Assembly: GCA_948512295.1 (NCBI GenBank)
Contig: CAOQRA010000003.1
Coordinates: 1-60,297, forward strand
Source of the DNA: an uncultured Eubacteriales bacterium
GTDB lineage: Bacteria > Bacillota > Clostridia > Christensenellales > UBA1242
DNA: 60,297 bases
Direction of reading: 5' to 3'
The translations under genes were made by a program, and so were the position numbers. The notes beneath the pieces are model-generated. The model had not been told where the DNA came from, made no database searches, and saw nothing but the letters and a program-made list of their open reading frames with translations. Within the stretch, counting starts at the first letter, position 1; every line of letters begins with the position of its first letter. Of this stretch, positions 48,398 to 57,346 are shown one piece after another.

Positions 48398-50457
48398 GCA
48401 TTTTCCTCCTTATAATCGCAATCATGATTGCTGCAAATTGTCTTTTGCCCTTTTTTGACAATCGGACTATTACATTTTGGACACTTTTTACCAGTAGTCA
48501 AATCCCAACTCATAAATTTACATTCGGGATAATTTTCACAAGAAAAATATGTCTTTCCATGCTTACTTTTTCGCGCCGTCATTCCGCCGCCGCATTCGGG
48601 ACAGATGCCGCTTGTAAGTTTCTTTTCTTCCACAGGCATTATGTTTCTACATTTAGGAAAGTTTGCACAGCCTAAAAACTTTCCATATTTCCCTTCTCGT
48701 AACAGCATTTTGCCGCCGCATTTATCGCAAACAATGTCAGTTTCTTTAGGCGGCTCTTTCATTGTAACACTGCTTTCATCTGCTTTTTCAAGAAGCCCCT
48801 TAAAGCCATCCCAAAAATTATTTACAACATTATGCCAGTTTTCACCTGTTTCCACAATGTCATCAAGGCGTTTTTCCATATGAGCTGTAAACTTAACATT
48901 TATAACCGAACTAAAAAACTGGTCAAGATATTCAGTTATGTTTCGACCAAGTTTAGTAGGCACAAAATAGCGTCCGTCTTTTTCCGTATAATTACGCGAG
49001 GTTAAAACTTTAATAGTTGGTGCATAAGTAGCAGGTCTACCAATTCCTTTTTCTTCCATTGCCTTAACTAGACTTGATTCTGTATAACGTGTAGGAGGCT
49101 TAGTAAATCTCTGCTCTGGAGTAAGGCTTTTACATTCAAGTATATCTCCTTTCTCCATAGGAGGGAGTTTTCCACTTTCTTCTTTGTTTTCCCCCTCTAC
49201 AAATTCTTTATACACCGAGGTAAAGCCAGGAAAACTCATCGTTCTGCCAGACACGCGAAAGCCATAGTCGCCATTTGAAATACCCACTGAAACATTATAA
49301 TATTCAGCTTCTGCCATTTGGCTTGCAAGGAAACGTTCATAAATAAGTTTATAAAGCTTATAGTGGTCAGGCTCCAGCGTTTCTTTAACGCGCTCTGGCG
49401 TCATCTCCATAGAAATAGGACGTATCGCCTCGTGTGCATCTTGTGCACTTTCTTTTGTGTGATAAATATTAGGTTTAGTTGGTACAAATTTATCGCCATA
49501 TTTTGCTTTTATAAAATCAAGGCAAGCATTTTGAGCGTCTGAAGAAACGCGAACAGAATCCGTTCTGATGTAAGTAACAAGTGCAATTCTGCCCTCTCCC
49601 TTTACTTCAACCCCCTCATATAAAGCTTGAGCAGATGAAGTAATGCGCGCCAAACTCATACCAAGTTTATTTCCAGCATCTTGCTGCATGGTTGAAGTGG
49701 TAAAAGGTGCTGGTGCGTGCTGTTTAGTGGGTCCTTTTTTAACTTCGGTTACCTCATATTTGCCTTCATTAAGTTCATTGACAACGCCCTCGACTTCTTC
49801 CTTATTTTTTGGAACATATTTTTTCTTATTTTTAGTAGTAAGTGCACACTTAACAATAGTTTTATCCTTTTCAAGCCCAGCAGTAATCGTCCAAAATTCC
49901 TCAGGAACAAAGCTTTCAATCTCCTTTTCGCGTTCAACAACAAGCTTAAGAGCCACGGATTGTACACGTCCAGCACTAATTTTAGGAGCAATCTTTTTAC
50001 AAATAATAGGTGAAAGTTTATAACCCACCACACGGTCAAGCACTCTACGAGCCTGCTGTGCATCTACAAGTTTCTTTTCTATAATACGAGGGCTTTCAAG
50101 TGCCTTTGTGACAGCCTTTTTGGAAATTTCATTAAATTCTATTCTGCATTTTTTATTCTGGTCAAACCCTAAAACATGTGCCACATGCCAGCCAATCGCC
50201 TCGCCTTCTCGGTCAGGGTCGGTTGCAATAAATACTTCTTCAGCCTTTGCTGCTTTATTTTTGAGTTCAGATATTAGTTCTTTTTTATCAGCTACTATTT
50301 CATATTTGGGTTCAAAATTATTTTTAACGTCAAGCCCAAAGCTTTTAGGTGGTAAGTCTCTAATATGTCCTTTAGTTGCAAACACTTGATAACCATTGCC
50401 CAAATATTTAGACAATGCCACACTTTTAGATGGACTTTCAATAATCACTAATTTCAA
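48394..50457 (-). CDS. topA: DNA topoisomerase I
   Basis: A type IA topoisomerase that relaxes negative supercoils. It has an N-terminal Toprim domain (IIESPSKSVALSKYLG, then ATDPDREGEAIGWH), the active-site tyrosine in TYIRTDS, and three C-terminal zinc ribbons (CDKCGGKM, CPECGGGM, CPKCNSP). 687 residues. The start is TTG, 6 nt after GGAGG, just past the dprA stop. Followed by trmFO. Confidence 0.96.
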   Translation of the reverse strand: MKLVIIESPSKSVALSKYLGNGYQVFATKGHIRDLPPKSFGLDVKNNFEPKYEIVADKKELISELKNKAAKAEEVFIATDPDREGEAIGWHVAHVLGFDQNKKCRIEFNEISKKAVTKALESPRIIEKKLVDAQQARRVLDRVVGYKLSPIICKKIAPKISAGRVQSVALKLVVEREKEIESFVPEEFWTITAGLEKDKTIVKCALTTKNKKKYVPKNKEEVEGVVNELNEGKYEVTEVKKGPTKQHAPAPFTTSTMQQDAGNKLGMSLARITSSAQALYEGVEVKGEGRIALVTYIRTDSVRVSSDAQNACLDFIKAKYGDKFVPTKPNIYHTKESAQDAHEAIRPISMEMTPERVKETLEPDHYKLYKLIYERFLASQMAEAEYYNVSVGISNGDYGFRVSGRTMSFPGFTSVYKEFVEGENKEESGKLPPMEKGDILECKSLTPEQRFTKPPTRYTESSLVKAMEEKGIGRPATYAPTIKVLTSRNYTEKDGRYFVPTKLGRNITEYLDQFFSSVINVKFTAHMEKRLDDIVETGENWHNVVNNFWDGFKGLLEKADESSVTMKEPPKETDIVCDKCGGKMLLREGKYGKFLGCANFPKCRNIMPVEEKKLTSGICPECGGGMTARKSKHGKTYFSCENYPECKFMSWDLTTGKKCPKCNSPIVKKGQKTICSNHDCDYKEENA

Positions 50458-50469
50458 ATTAAGCCTCCA

Positions 50470-51537
50470 TTATGTCAAGCAATATAATCCGCCCGGCATT
50501 CTTCTTATTATCCCATTAATTTCCATCATTGTCAAATAACTATTTAAAGAATTTACATTTAAATTAGAATTTTCTGACAAATAATCGATATCTTTTTCGC
50601 CATTTTTTAGTAAATTGGCTATTTTTTGCTCAATAACATCAAGTTGAACAACTTTTTTTACTTTTTTATTTTCATTTAACCCCATGCTTAACAAAATGTC
50701 ATTTGCTGAAGTGACAGGTTGACCTTGACCCGCTTTAATAATATCATTGGTAAGTTCGCTTTTTTCACTTGTCACATTACCTGGCAAGGCATATACATCA
50801 CGACCATATTCTAAAGCAAAGTCACGAGTATGCGTAGTACCGCTATTCATAGCGGCTTCTGTAATTAATACTCCCTCACTCAAGCCTGCTATAATGCGGT
50901 TACGCTGAGGGAAGTTATATCGAGTAGGCGGTACAGATGGGCAAAACTCACTTACAAGCAACCCTTTTTCACTGATTTCACGTGCAAGATCCGTATGCTG
51001 TGCTGGATAAATTCTATTAAAGCCACAACCAAGCACCGCTATAGTATTGCCACCAACCTCTAGTGCTTTTCGGTGTGAAATACTGTCTACTCCAACCGCA
51101 AGCCCGCTTACAACCGTTACGCCCGCACTTGCCAGCCCCTCAGTCAGCCTATCTGTCATAATTTTACCATAGTTAGTAGGATTACGCGTTCCAACTACTG
51201 CAATACAATGAGTTTCAAATAGTGATAAATTACCTTTGCAAAAAAGATAGTAAGGTGAATCATCTAAACCTTTAAGTCTTGACGGATATTCCCGCGAAAA
51301 CTTAGTAACTATTTTTATATTTTTTTCTTTCAAGTTTGCTAAATATTGGTTAAAAAGCCTCTCGTTTGCTTGTTCTTGCATATGCGCATAAGTTTCTTGA
51401 GAAAACAAGTTACTAAAATTATGCTTCAAAAATGCATCTAAGGAAACTTCGTCCATTTGTTCTAATAAGGTGCCTATCTTTTTAACAGTCAAATTAAACT
51501 GTGAAAGATAAACTAAAAATCTTTCGTTCTCTTCCAT
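50470..51537 (-). CDS. dprA: DNA-processing protein DprA
   Basis: DprA loads RecA on incoming single-stranded DNA during transformation. The Rossmann-like core reads VVGTRNPTNYG, VVSGLAVGVDSISHRKAL and SGTTHTRDFALEYGRDVYALPG. An N-terminal helical (SAM-like) region precedes it, and a C-terminal winged-helix follows. 355 residues. ATG follows GGGGG. With comEC and yifB/comM it forms a partial competence set. Confidence 0.94.
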   Translation of the reverse strand: MEENERFLVYLSQFNLTVKKIGTLLEQMDEVSLDAFLKHNFSNLFSQETYAHMQEQANERLFNQYLANLKEKNIKIVTKFSREYPSRLKGLDDSPYYLFCKGNLSLFETHCIAVVGTRNPTNYGKIMTDRLTEGLASAGVTVVSGLAVGVDSISHRKALEVGGNTIAVLGCGFNRIYPAQHTDLAREISEKGLLVSEFCPSVPPTRYNFPQRNRIIAGLSEGVLITEAAMNSGTTHTRDFALEYGRDVYALPGNVTSEKSELTNDIIKAGQGQPVTSANDILLSMGLNENKKVKKVVQLDVIEQKIANLLKNGEKDIDYLSENSNLNVNSLNSYLTMMEINGIIRRMPGGLYCLT

Positions 51538-51538
51538 T

Positions 51539-53071
51539 TTACCCCCAGTATTTCCTGTCTAATGTACGATAGCTTATCGCCTCTGCAATATGATAAGCTT
51601 GAATATTCTCTTCCCCCTCAAGGTCGGCAATGGTGCGCGCCACCTTTAAAATTCGGTCATGTGCACGTGCGGAAAGCTTAAGTTTATCAAAAGCGTTGCG
51701 TAAAATTTTATCACCTGCTTCGTCAACTTTACAATATTTTTTTGACTGTGTAACAGACATCTTTGCATTTGAAAAGCAATTCGAGCCTTTAAAACGATTA
51801 AGTTGAATTGCTCTTGCCTTATCAACGCGCGCTTTGATATTCGCAGAGTATTCCTCGTCAACTTCGTTTTTAAGGTCGTCATAAGTTACATTATCAACTT
51901 CAATATGGATGTCAATTCTATCCATAATAGGGCCAGAAAGCTTTGCAAGATATTTATGTATTTGTGTAGGCATGCAAGTACATTCTTTAGTTTTGCTGCC
52001 ATAATTTCCGCAAGGACAAGGATTCATAGATGCAATGAGTGTAAAGTTTGCAGGATAAGTAATAGTAGCGTTAGACCTAGCCACAGTTATTACGCCATCT
52101 TCAAGCGGTTGGCGCAGTGTTTCAATTGTATGACGGGTATACTCTGGCATTTCATCTAGAAATAGCACGCCATTATGAGCAAGACTTATTTCGCCCGGTT
52201 TAGATTTACTTCCGCCACCAGTAAGACTTACAGTAGAAGCTGTATGATGAGGACTTCTAAACGGTCTGTTAGATATTATCCCCTTTTTTAAATCTAATTC
52301 GCCAGATACCGAATGAATTTTAGTCACTTCCAAAGCCTCTTCAAAACTAAGATCTGGCAAAATTGATGGGAAACATTTTGCAAGCATGCTTTTGCCGCTG
52401 CCGGGAGGTCCAATCATGATAACATTATGTCCACCCGCTGCTGCAATCTCAAGTGCACGCTTTGCGCGCTGTTGCCCTTTAACATGGCAAAAATCGAGAG
52501 CGTTCACCGTTGACTTTATAACATTTTCATAACTACAAACTCCAACTGGTGAAATTTCCAATTCCCACTTTAAGAAATCAATACATTCTTTTAAACTGCC
52601 CACCGGAAACACTTGAATTCCTTGAATAAAACTTGCCTCTACAGCATTGTCTTTTGGAACTATAAATTTTTTATAACCATAATCTCTTGCTGAGATTAAA
52701 AGCGGTAAAACGCCCTTTACTTGTCGCACTTGCCCGTCAAAAGAAAGCTCTCCAATATAGCAATAATCTTTGTACGTTTTTAAGTTTGTATCCTTATCAA
52801 GTGCAATTATGGAAACCGCCATAGCAAGGTCATAAATTGAGCCCTCTTTTTTGACATCAGCTGGGGCAAGATTGATTGTAATTCTTTTTATAGGATATTC
52901 ATATCCACTGTTGCGCACTGCGGAACGGACGCGCTCTTTAGCTTCTTTGATTGCAGTATCAGCTAAGCCCACCACATCAAAACGAGGCAAGCCGTTAGTT
53001 ATATCAGTTTCAACCTCGACAGGATACCCATCTATTCCAGACAATCCAAAACTTTTAACTTTTGTTAACAT
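51539..53071 (-). CDS. comM: YifB/ComM-family AAA+ ATPase
   Basis: The order is an N-terminal Lon-protease-like domain (residues about 5-165), then a Mg-chelatase-type AAA+ module with Walker A GPPGSGKSMLAK and VLFLDEMPEY, a four-cysteine insert (CPCGNYGSKTKECTC), and the C-terminal lid with ARAHDRILKVARTIADLEG. ComM helps branch migration of incoming DNA in transformation. 510 residues. ATG follows GAGGA, 1 nt after the upstream gene, and it is coupled to dprA. Confidence 0.92.
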   Translation of the reverse strand: MLTKVKSFGLSGIDGYPVEVETDITNGLPRFDVVGLADTAIKEAKERVRSAVRNSGYEYPIKRITINLAPADVKKEGSIYDLAMAVSIIALDKDTNLKTYKDYCYIGELSFDGQVRQVKGVLPLLISARDYGYKKFIVPKDNAVEASFIQGIQVFPVGSLKECIDFLKWELEISPVGVCSYENVIKSTVNALDFCHVKGQQRAKRALEIAAAGGHNVIMIGPPGSGKSMLAKCFPSILPDLSFEEALEVTKIHSVSGELDLKKGIISNRPFRSPHHTASTVSLTGGGSKSKPGEISLAHNGVLFLDEMPEYTRHTIETLRQPLEDGVITVARSNATITYPANFTLIASMNPCPCGNYGSKTKECTCMPTQIHKYLAKLSGPIMDRIDIHIEVDNVTYDDLKNEVDEEYSANIKARVDKARAIQLNRFKGSNCFSNAKMSVTQSKKYCKVDEAGDKILRNAFDKLKLSARAHDRILKVARTIADLEGEENIQAYHIAEAISYRTLDRKYWG

Positions 53072-53728
53072 TTATTTTATCCTCAACTTTTTTAGTTCTT
53101 CTTTTTGCAAACTGCTAATTCTATATGAATCACACATTTTTGAAATTGCTTTATTTCTCAAAAATTTGTTGTCAATGCTGGGCAGCAGTTTATAGACATA
53201 ATCGTAGTCATAAACCCCTGCATTTGCGATTGCCCACGCCTGCGCCATTTGGATGTAGTAGTCTTTGTCTTTCACACTCAAAATTTTTGTAAGCGAACTC
53301 GCCACGTCATTTTTAAGTAAGTGGCTCATAATAAAAATAATACCCGAGCGTTTGACAAAAACACCCTCTCGCGTCAAAAGGCTTTCAAAATATTCGCTCT
53401 CACTTTCCATCCTTTTAAGCCTACTGACAATCATATCACAATGTGCCCAATTATCAAAATATTCTACCAAATTATCAAAATATTTTATTTTCTCACTTGG
53501 CGCTATTTTCATTTTTGCAATAACCATGCCTGCAAGAAGTATCTCTTCAAAACTGTCGCGCGCAATCGTGTCGGGATTGACACCCTCGGCTGCCATTACA
53601 TTTGCAAACTGCTGCAAAATACGAGTTTTAACTCCATACACATAATAATTCGTAACTAACAGCCCCTTTTGAAACTCCGCATTAGCCTTGTCTTCATGCT
53701 CACATAAAAACTTTTTAATTTTGTCCAT
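53072..53728 (-). CDS. AlkD-like DNA alkylation repair protein
   Basis: The all-helical, HEAT-like protein (218 residues from the ATG at 53728) carries the YFDNWAHCDMI element, similar to the DNA-lesion pocket of the AlkD/COG4912 family, and the repeat-like EYFESLLTREGVFVKRSGII. It would excise alkylated bases. The ATG has AAGGAA upstream and is preceded by a promoter at 53749-53777. It heads the operon of nine genes ending in trxA. Confidence 0.75.
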   Translation of the reverse strand: MDKIKKFLCEHEDKANAEFQKGLLVTNYYVYGVKTRILQQFANVMAAEGVNPDTIARDSFEEILLAGMVIAKMKIAPSEKIKYFDNLVEYFDNWAHCDMIVSRLKRMESESEYFESLLTREGVFVKRSGIIFIMSHLLKNDVASSLTKILSVKDKDYYIQMAQAWAIANAGVYDYDYVYKLLPSIDNKFLRNKAISKMCDSYRISSLQKEELKKLRIK

Positions 53729-53748
53729 TTGTAATTCCTTATATCTCG

Positions 53749-53777
53749 ATTTTAGCACAAAACATAAAATTTAACAA
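53749..53777 (-). promoter_or_regulatory. Promoter of the nine-gene alkD-yifB-dprA-topA-...-trxA operon
   Basis: Minus strand: TTGTTA (53772-53777), a 17-nt spacer and TAAAAT (53749-53754), 20 nt before the ATG. The 53778-53920 gap otherwise holds AT-rich sequence and the palindrome at 53873-53886. Confidence 0.6.
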
Positions 53778-53872
53778 AAATTCCTGTGCATTTTATCCAA
53801 AATTAACCAAAGGCTCTTTAAATATGCTAAAACGACCTCTTCTATAAAAAAATTATAACATACTAAAACAGC

Positions 53873-53886
53873 CGCCAAATTTGGCG
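53873..53886. other. Palindrome CGCCAAATTTGGCG
   Basis: A perfect 14-bp palindrome in the gap between rplS and the alkD-headed operon. Only a weak U run follows, so terminator function is unsure. Confidence 0.4.
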
Positions 53887-53920
53887 ACTATTTTAACATT
53901 TTTTAACGATATACTTTTCA

Positions 53921-53949
53921 AAAAAAGCAGGAGTTATCCTGCACTTTTT
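53921..53949 (-). terminator. Terminator after rplS
   Basis: GCAGGA/TCCTGC with a 4-nt loop is followed on the minus strand by TTTTTTG and overlaps the rplS stop. Confidence 0.82.
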
Positions 53950-54297
53950 TTAGTTTTCTTTTGACTTAATCTTAGCTGCTTTGCCAGTAAGCTCTCTTAC
54001 ATAGTAAAGTTTTGCGCGTCTTGGGCTACCTTTTCTTACAACTTCAACGCCTGCAACGAGTGGGCTGTGAAGAGGAAAAGTACGCTCAACGCCAACGCCG
54101 TTTGAGTTTTTTCTAACTGTGAAAGTTTCTCTAATTCCGCCGTTCTTTCTAGCGATTACAACGCCCTCATAAGCTTGGATACGCTCTTTATCGCCTTCTT
54201 TAATTTTAACATTGACTTTAACAGTGTCACCAATGTTGAACGTAGGGAGAGTTTCTTTCATGTTTTCTTTTTCAATTTGGTCAATTATATTACTCAT
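53950..54297 (-). CDS. rplS: 50S ribosomal protein L19
   Basis: L19 lies at the 30S-50S interface. FNIGDTVKVNVKIKEGDKER, then ETFTVRK and VERTFPLHSP, and RRAKLYYVRELTGKAAKI are the family blocks. 115 residues, normal. ATG follows AAGGAG. Unlike the usual rpsP-rimM-trmD-rplS order, it follows rpsU here, probably in one transcript. Confidence 0.97.
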   Translation of the reverse strand: MSNIIDQIEKENMKETLPTFNIGDTVKVNVKIKEGDKERIQAYEGVVIARKNGGIRETFTVRKNSNGVGVERTFPLHSPLVAGVEVVRKGSPRRAKLYYVRELTGKAAKIKSKEN

Positions 54298-54329
54298 GAT
54301 TTTTCTCCTTTTATTAAATTTTTTTAATT

Positions 54330-54512
54330 TTAGCCTCTTTTTCTTGCTCTTTTTCTTGCTGCCTCGCGTTTTTTCTTTTTAGCAACGCTAGGCTTGTCAT
54401 AAGCTTCTTTCTTGCGAATATCGCCGATAATGCCGTCTTTTTGGCATTTTCTCTTAAAGCGTTTGAGTGCGCTTTCCAAACTTTCGTTTTCGCCAACCTT
54501 AACTGTAGTCAA
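54330..54512 (-). CDS. rpsU: 30S ribosomal protein S21
   Basis: The short basic protein is rich in Lys/Arg at its C-terminus and contains VKVGENESLESALKRFKRKC, the S21 signature. I place the start at the TTG at 54512, giving MTTVKVGENE and 60 residues, the family's normal N-terminus and length. AAGGTGG lies 8 nt upstream. GTG codons further upstream would add extra residues. In Bacillus rpsU follows mtaB, as broadly here. It has its own promoter. Confidence 0.93.
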   Translation of the reverse strand: MTTVKVGENESLESALKRFKRKCQKDGIIGDIRKKEAYDKPSVAKKKKREAARKRARKRG

Positions 54513-54548
54513 TCTTCTCACCACCTTCTATTTTTAAAGTTCCGTATA

Positions 54549-54577
54549 AGTATAACTGCTTAAAGATAAAAAGTCAA
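54549..54577 (-). promoter_or_regulatory. Promoter of rpsU-rplS
   Basis: Minus strand: TTGACT (54572-54577), a 17-nt spacer and TATACT (54549-54554). Confidence 0.7.
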
Positions 54578-54600
54578 GGAATTTGACAAAACTTTTCAAG

Positions 54601-54629
54601 AAAAAAGTATAAACAATTTGTTTATACTT
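54601..54629 (-). terminator. Terminator of the 54622 gene
   Basis: AAGTATAAAC/GTTTATACTT with an A-T loop and a T run overlaps the stop codon of the gene. Confidence 0.75.
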
Positions 54630-54882
54630 CCCCTTCATTTTCGTTTACTTGGCTTAGAACACGCTTTCCCTCTTCCGACGCTTCCTTAATGATTTGCGTA
54701 TTAGCTTCTAAAATATCCAACTCTCTAGTTAAAATCGCTCTAGTTTCTTCATCATCAATTTGCAATCTTTCTATCACTGATTTAATGATTGATGTAGTAA
54801 GTTCCAAACAAGTTGCACTAGTAGAAGCCTTAACAAGTTGTTTTTTTACTTTTGATAAATCTTTTTCTTCAACCTTTTGCAT
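54622..54882 (-). CDS. Small helical hypothetical protein A (86 aa)
   Basis: Probably two or three amphipathic helices. Its C-terminal half (ELDILEANTQIIKEASEEGK) aligns by eye with the end of the neighbour at 54997-55266 (QIDLMDLNADVIIKSATEA), and both finish with an acidic ENEGE/NEGEAE tail, so the two are diverged paralogues. ATG follows AAGGAG. A promoter is at 54904-54932. No function recognised; coiled-coil partner proteins are possible. Confidence 0.55.
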   Translation of the reverse strand: MQKVEEKDLSKVKKQLVKASTSATCLELTTSIIKSVIERLQIDDEETRAILTRELDILEANTQIIKEASEEGKRVLSQVNENEGEV

Positions 54883-54903
54883 TACAATCTCCTTATAACT
54901 AAT

Positions 54904-54932
54904 ATTTTAACCTTGATAATTAATAAGGTCAA
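54904..54932 (-). promoter_or_regulatory. Promoter of the 54622 gene
   Basis: Minus strand: TTGACC (54927-54932), a 17-nt spacer and TAAAAT (54904-54909). Confidence 0.65.
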
Positions 54933-54996
54933 CAAAATTTACAAAACTTTTATATAAAAAAGAATAAAAGCATATGAATTTATTCTGATTTCTCAT

Positions 54997-55266
54997 CTAT
55001 TCTGCTTCACCTTCGTTTTTCATTTGTTCAAAAAACTCTCTAGCTTCCGTGGCAGACTTTATTATAACATCCGCATTTAAATCCATTAAATCAATCTGTG
55101 CAAAAAGCTGCTCCGTTTTTTTTGCATCCACAGGCTTTTCACAAGCCATATTGAAAATTTTTCGTCTTAAATCTTCAAGCTGTTTTTTAAGCAAAGTGCC
55201 CGCACATTCACAAGTCAAGAGAGATTCATCGAATGTTCTCATCTTTTTGTTATTGAGTTTTGCCAT
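54997..55266 (-). CDS. Small helical hypothetical protein B (89 aa)
   Basis: A paralogue of the 54622 protein with the same helical plan and acidic C-terminus, but with three cysteines in its N-terminal part (LTCECAGTLLKK and NMACEKP). ATG follows AGAGGGGG. It lies between mtaB and the first paralogue and could be co-transcribed with mtaB (60-nt gap). Function unknown. Confidence 0.55.
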   Translation of the reverse strand: MAKLNNKKMRTFDESLLTCECAGTLLKKQLEDLRRKIFNMACEKPVDAKKTEQLFAQIDLMDLNADVIIKSATEAREFFEQMKNEGEAE

Positions 55267-55325
55267 AATCCACCCCCTCTAATATGTAAATAGTATAACA
55301 CATTTTCGCAATAAATCAATCCCTT

Positions 55326-56573
55326 TCACAAAACTTTTTTGGCTTTGGCAAGCACCCCGTCCTTAAATGGCTTTTTGAGCTTAACTTCCACAATTTCGTT
55401 GACAATAAAATCTTTAGATGGAATGTAACACTTTATGTAATTTTCACTGTAGCCAACATATAGTCCGTCTTCTTCCTCTTCGACAAGTACTTTTGCGTAT
55501 TTATTCATCTTAATAAACTCAGCTTCAAGTTCGCCTTTGAGCGCGTTAAGGAATTCAAAGCGTGCTTGTTTCACTTCTGGCGGCAAATCTTTTACGCGCG
55601 ACGCAACAGTCCCTTCGCGGCGAGAGTACTGAAAGATATGCAGGCTTGAAAATTTAACTTTTTTAATAAACTCCACAGTCTCTTGAAATTCTAAATCAGT
55701 TTCGCCAGGAAAGCCGACTATGACGTCGGTAGTTATACCTGCAAGCGGAAAGGCCGCACGTATACGCTCCACTGAGTTCAAAAACTCGTCAGGAGTATAT
55801 TTCCTATTCATGCGCTTTAACACACTTTCGCTGCCACTTTGAAGTGACAAGTGGAAATGCGGACAAAAATTATTCAATCCTTTAAGTCCATTGACAAACT
55901 CTTCATCTACAAGACTTTCCTCCATACTCGAAAGTCGAAGCCTCACTCCAAACTTATCAAGCTCAGTAAGAAGCGTCAAAAGTGCTGGCTGCCCCTCTTG
56001 CTTATAGTCGGTGACATTTATTCCTGTTAGTACGATTTCGCGTATGTCACGAGGCAGTGCCCCTACTTCTTGAATTATACTAAACATACTCCTAGATCTG
56101 CTGCGCCCGCGAAGATAAGGTATAAGGCAGTAGGAACAAAAGTTATTACATCCATCTTGAATTTTGACAAACGCACGAGTGCGCGACTGTTGTGCATGCA
56201 TATCATCTTCGTAAACAAGTGGCGGCTCGCATACATAATTTCCACTTAGCCCCAGCATGCTGACAAGTTTCATCTTGCCGCTTGTACCTATGACCACCTG
56301 TGCACCTTTGTCCAAAAATTGCTGTGCGTTATTTTGACTTGCACAACCACAGATGAAAATCTTGGCTTTGTCATTGTACTTTTTGCAGCGTGCAATCATT
56401 TGCCGCGACTTCTTTTCAGCCTCTGATGTCACAGCACAAGTATTAATAATATAAATGTCGGCAGCCTCAAACTCTTCACTGACTTCATGACCAAGAAGTT
56501 TTAAATTATACATAAGCGCGTCGCTTTCATATTTATTAACTTTGCAACCAAGCGTCATAATTACTATTTTCAT
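55326..56573 (-). CDS. mtaB: tRNA t6A37 methylthiotransferase
   Basis: MtaB converts t6A37 to ms2t6A. It has the N-terminal UPF0004 domain with three cysteines (TLGCKVN, NTCAVT, ICGCAS), the radical-SAM cluster motif CNNFCSYC in the middle (about residue 143), and a C-terminal TRAM-like domain. The VNKYESDALMYNL start favours MtaB over MiaB and RimO. 415 residues. ATG follows AAGGAAG. It pairs with tcdA elsewhere in the window, both acting on position 37 of ANN-decoding tRNAs. Confidence 0.94.
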   Translation of the reverse strand: MKIVIMTLGCKVNKYESDALMYNLKLLGHEVSEEFEAADIYIINTCAVTSEAEKKSRQMIARCKKYNDKAKIFICGCASQNNAQQFLDKGAQVVIGTSGKMKLVSMLGLSGNYVCEPPLVYEDDMHAQQSRTRAFVKIQDGCNNFCSYCLIPYLRGRSRSRSMFSIIQEVGALPRDIREIVLTGINVTDYKQEGQPALLTLLTELDKFGVRLRLSSMEESLVDEEFVNGLKGLNNFCPHFHLSLQSGSESVLKRMNRKYTPDEFLNSVERIRAAFPLAGITTDVIVGFPGETDLEFQETVEFIKKVKFSSLHIFQYSRREGTVASRVKDLPPEVKQARFEFLNALKGELEAEFIKMNKYAKVLVEEEEDGLYVGYSENYIKCYIPSKDFIVNEIVEVKLKKPFKDGVLAKAKKVL

Positions 56574-56583
56574 ATTTCTTCCT

Positions 56584-57297
56584 TTAGTTTTTTGAAATCA
56601 AATTTACAAGCGTAAGCGTGGCAACTGCGGCAGTGTCACAGCGCAAAATTCGAGCGCCAAGACTTATTCCCACCGCACCTGCCGTAGTGATTTTTTGCGC
56701 TTCTATCTCGCTAAATCCACCCTCGCAGCCGACAATTACAGCTATTTTACGCTTTTTTTCAAATTTTTTAATAAGTTCGTCTAAATTATTATCCTTGTTA
56801 TTAATATGCTCATTTGCAAATATAACCATATCAAAACTTTTCAGCATTTCCAGCATTTCGTCAAACTTACAAATATTTTTCACTGGCACAAGATGGCTGC
56901 GCTCACACTGCTTGCAAGCGGAAAGTACAATTTGTTCCACTCTCTCACTTTTAAAGGCATGATTGACGGAAAATGCGCTTTCAAAAGGTTGAATTTCGCT
57001 CACGCCCAGTTCCACCGACTTTGTCACAATAGTTTCAAAATAGTCTCGCTTTGGCATAGAAATAAAAAGTGTAATTTCTTTTTTAGGCAGTGCTGCACAC
57101 TTTTGTATTTTATCAATTTTTGCTATACATCGCCTTTTGCCAACTTCCACTAGCGTGCAAAAATAGTCATTGTCATCATTGAGGCTAGCGATAACCTGCT
57201 CACCCTCATGCATACGCAAAACCTGAGCGATGTGCCCAGCTTCACTTTCCTCAAAAAAAATATTATCGCCCTCGCGCCTACCAAAAAATCTTTTCAT
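56584..57297 (-). CDS. rsmE: 16S rRNA m3U1498 methyltransferase
   Basis: A SPOUT-type methyltransferase. An N-terminal PUA-like part begins KRFFGRREGDNIFFEESEAGHIAQVLRM. The knotted C-terminal part has VIVGCEGGFSEIE and the LGARILRCDTAAVATLTL end typical of RsmE. 237 residues. The ATG has no ribosome binding site; a perfect TATAAT (57304-57309) lies 6 nt upstream. It leads rsmE-mtaB. Confidence 0.94.
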   Translation of the reverse strand: MKRFFGRREGDNIFFEESEAGHIAQVLRMHEGEQVIASLNDDNDYFCTLVEVGKRRCIAKIDKIQKCAALPKKEITLFISMPKRDYFETIVTKSVELGVSEIQPFESAFSVNHAFKSERVEQIVLSACKQCERSHLVPVKNICKFDEMLEMLKSFDMVIFANEHINNKDNNLDELIKKFEKKRKIAVIVGCEGGFSEIEAQKITTAGAVGISLGARILRCDTAAVATLTLVNLISKN

Positions 57298-57303
57298 AAT
57301 TTG

Positions 57304-57332
57304 ATTATATCTAAAACGCCGCCCGAAAGCAA
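57304..57332 (-). promoter_or_regulatory. Promoter placed for a leaderless rsmE mRNA
   Basis: Minus strand: TTGCTT (57327-57332), a 17-nt spacer and TATAAT (57304-57309), 6 nt before the ATG. Confidence 0.65.
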
Positions 57333-57346
57333 GTCAATAAGAGAAA

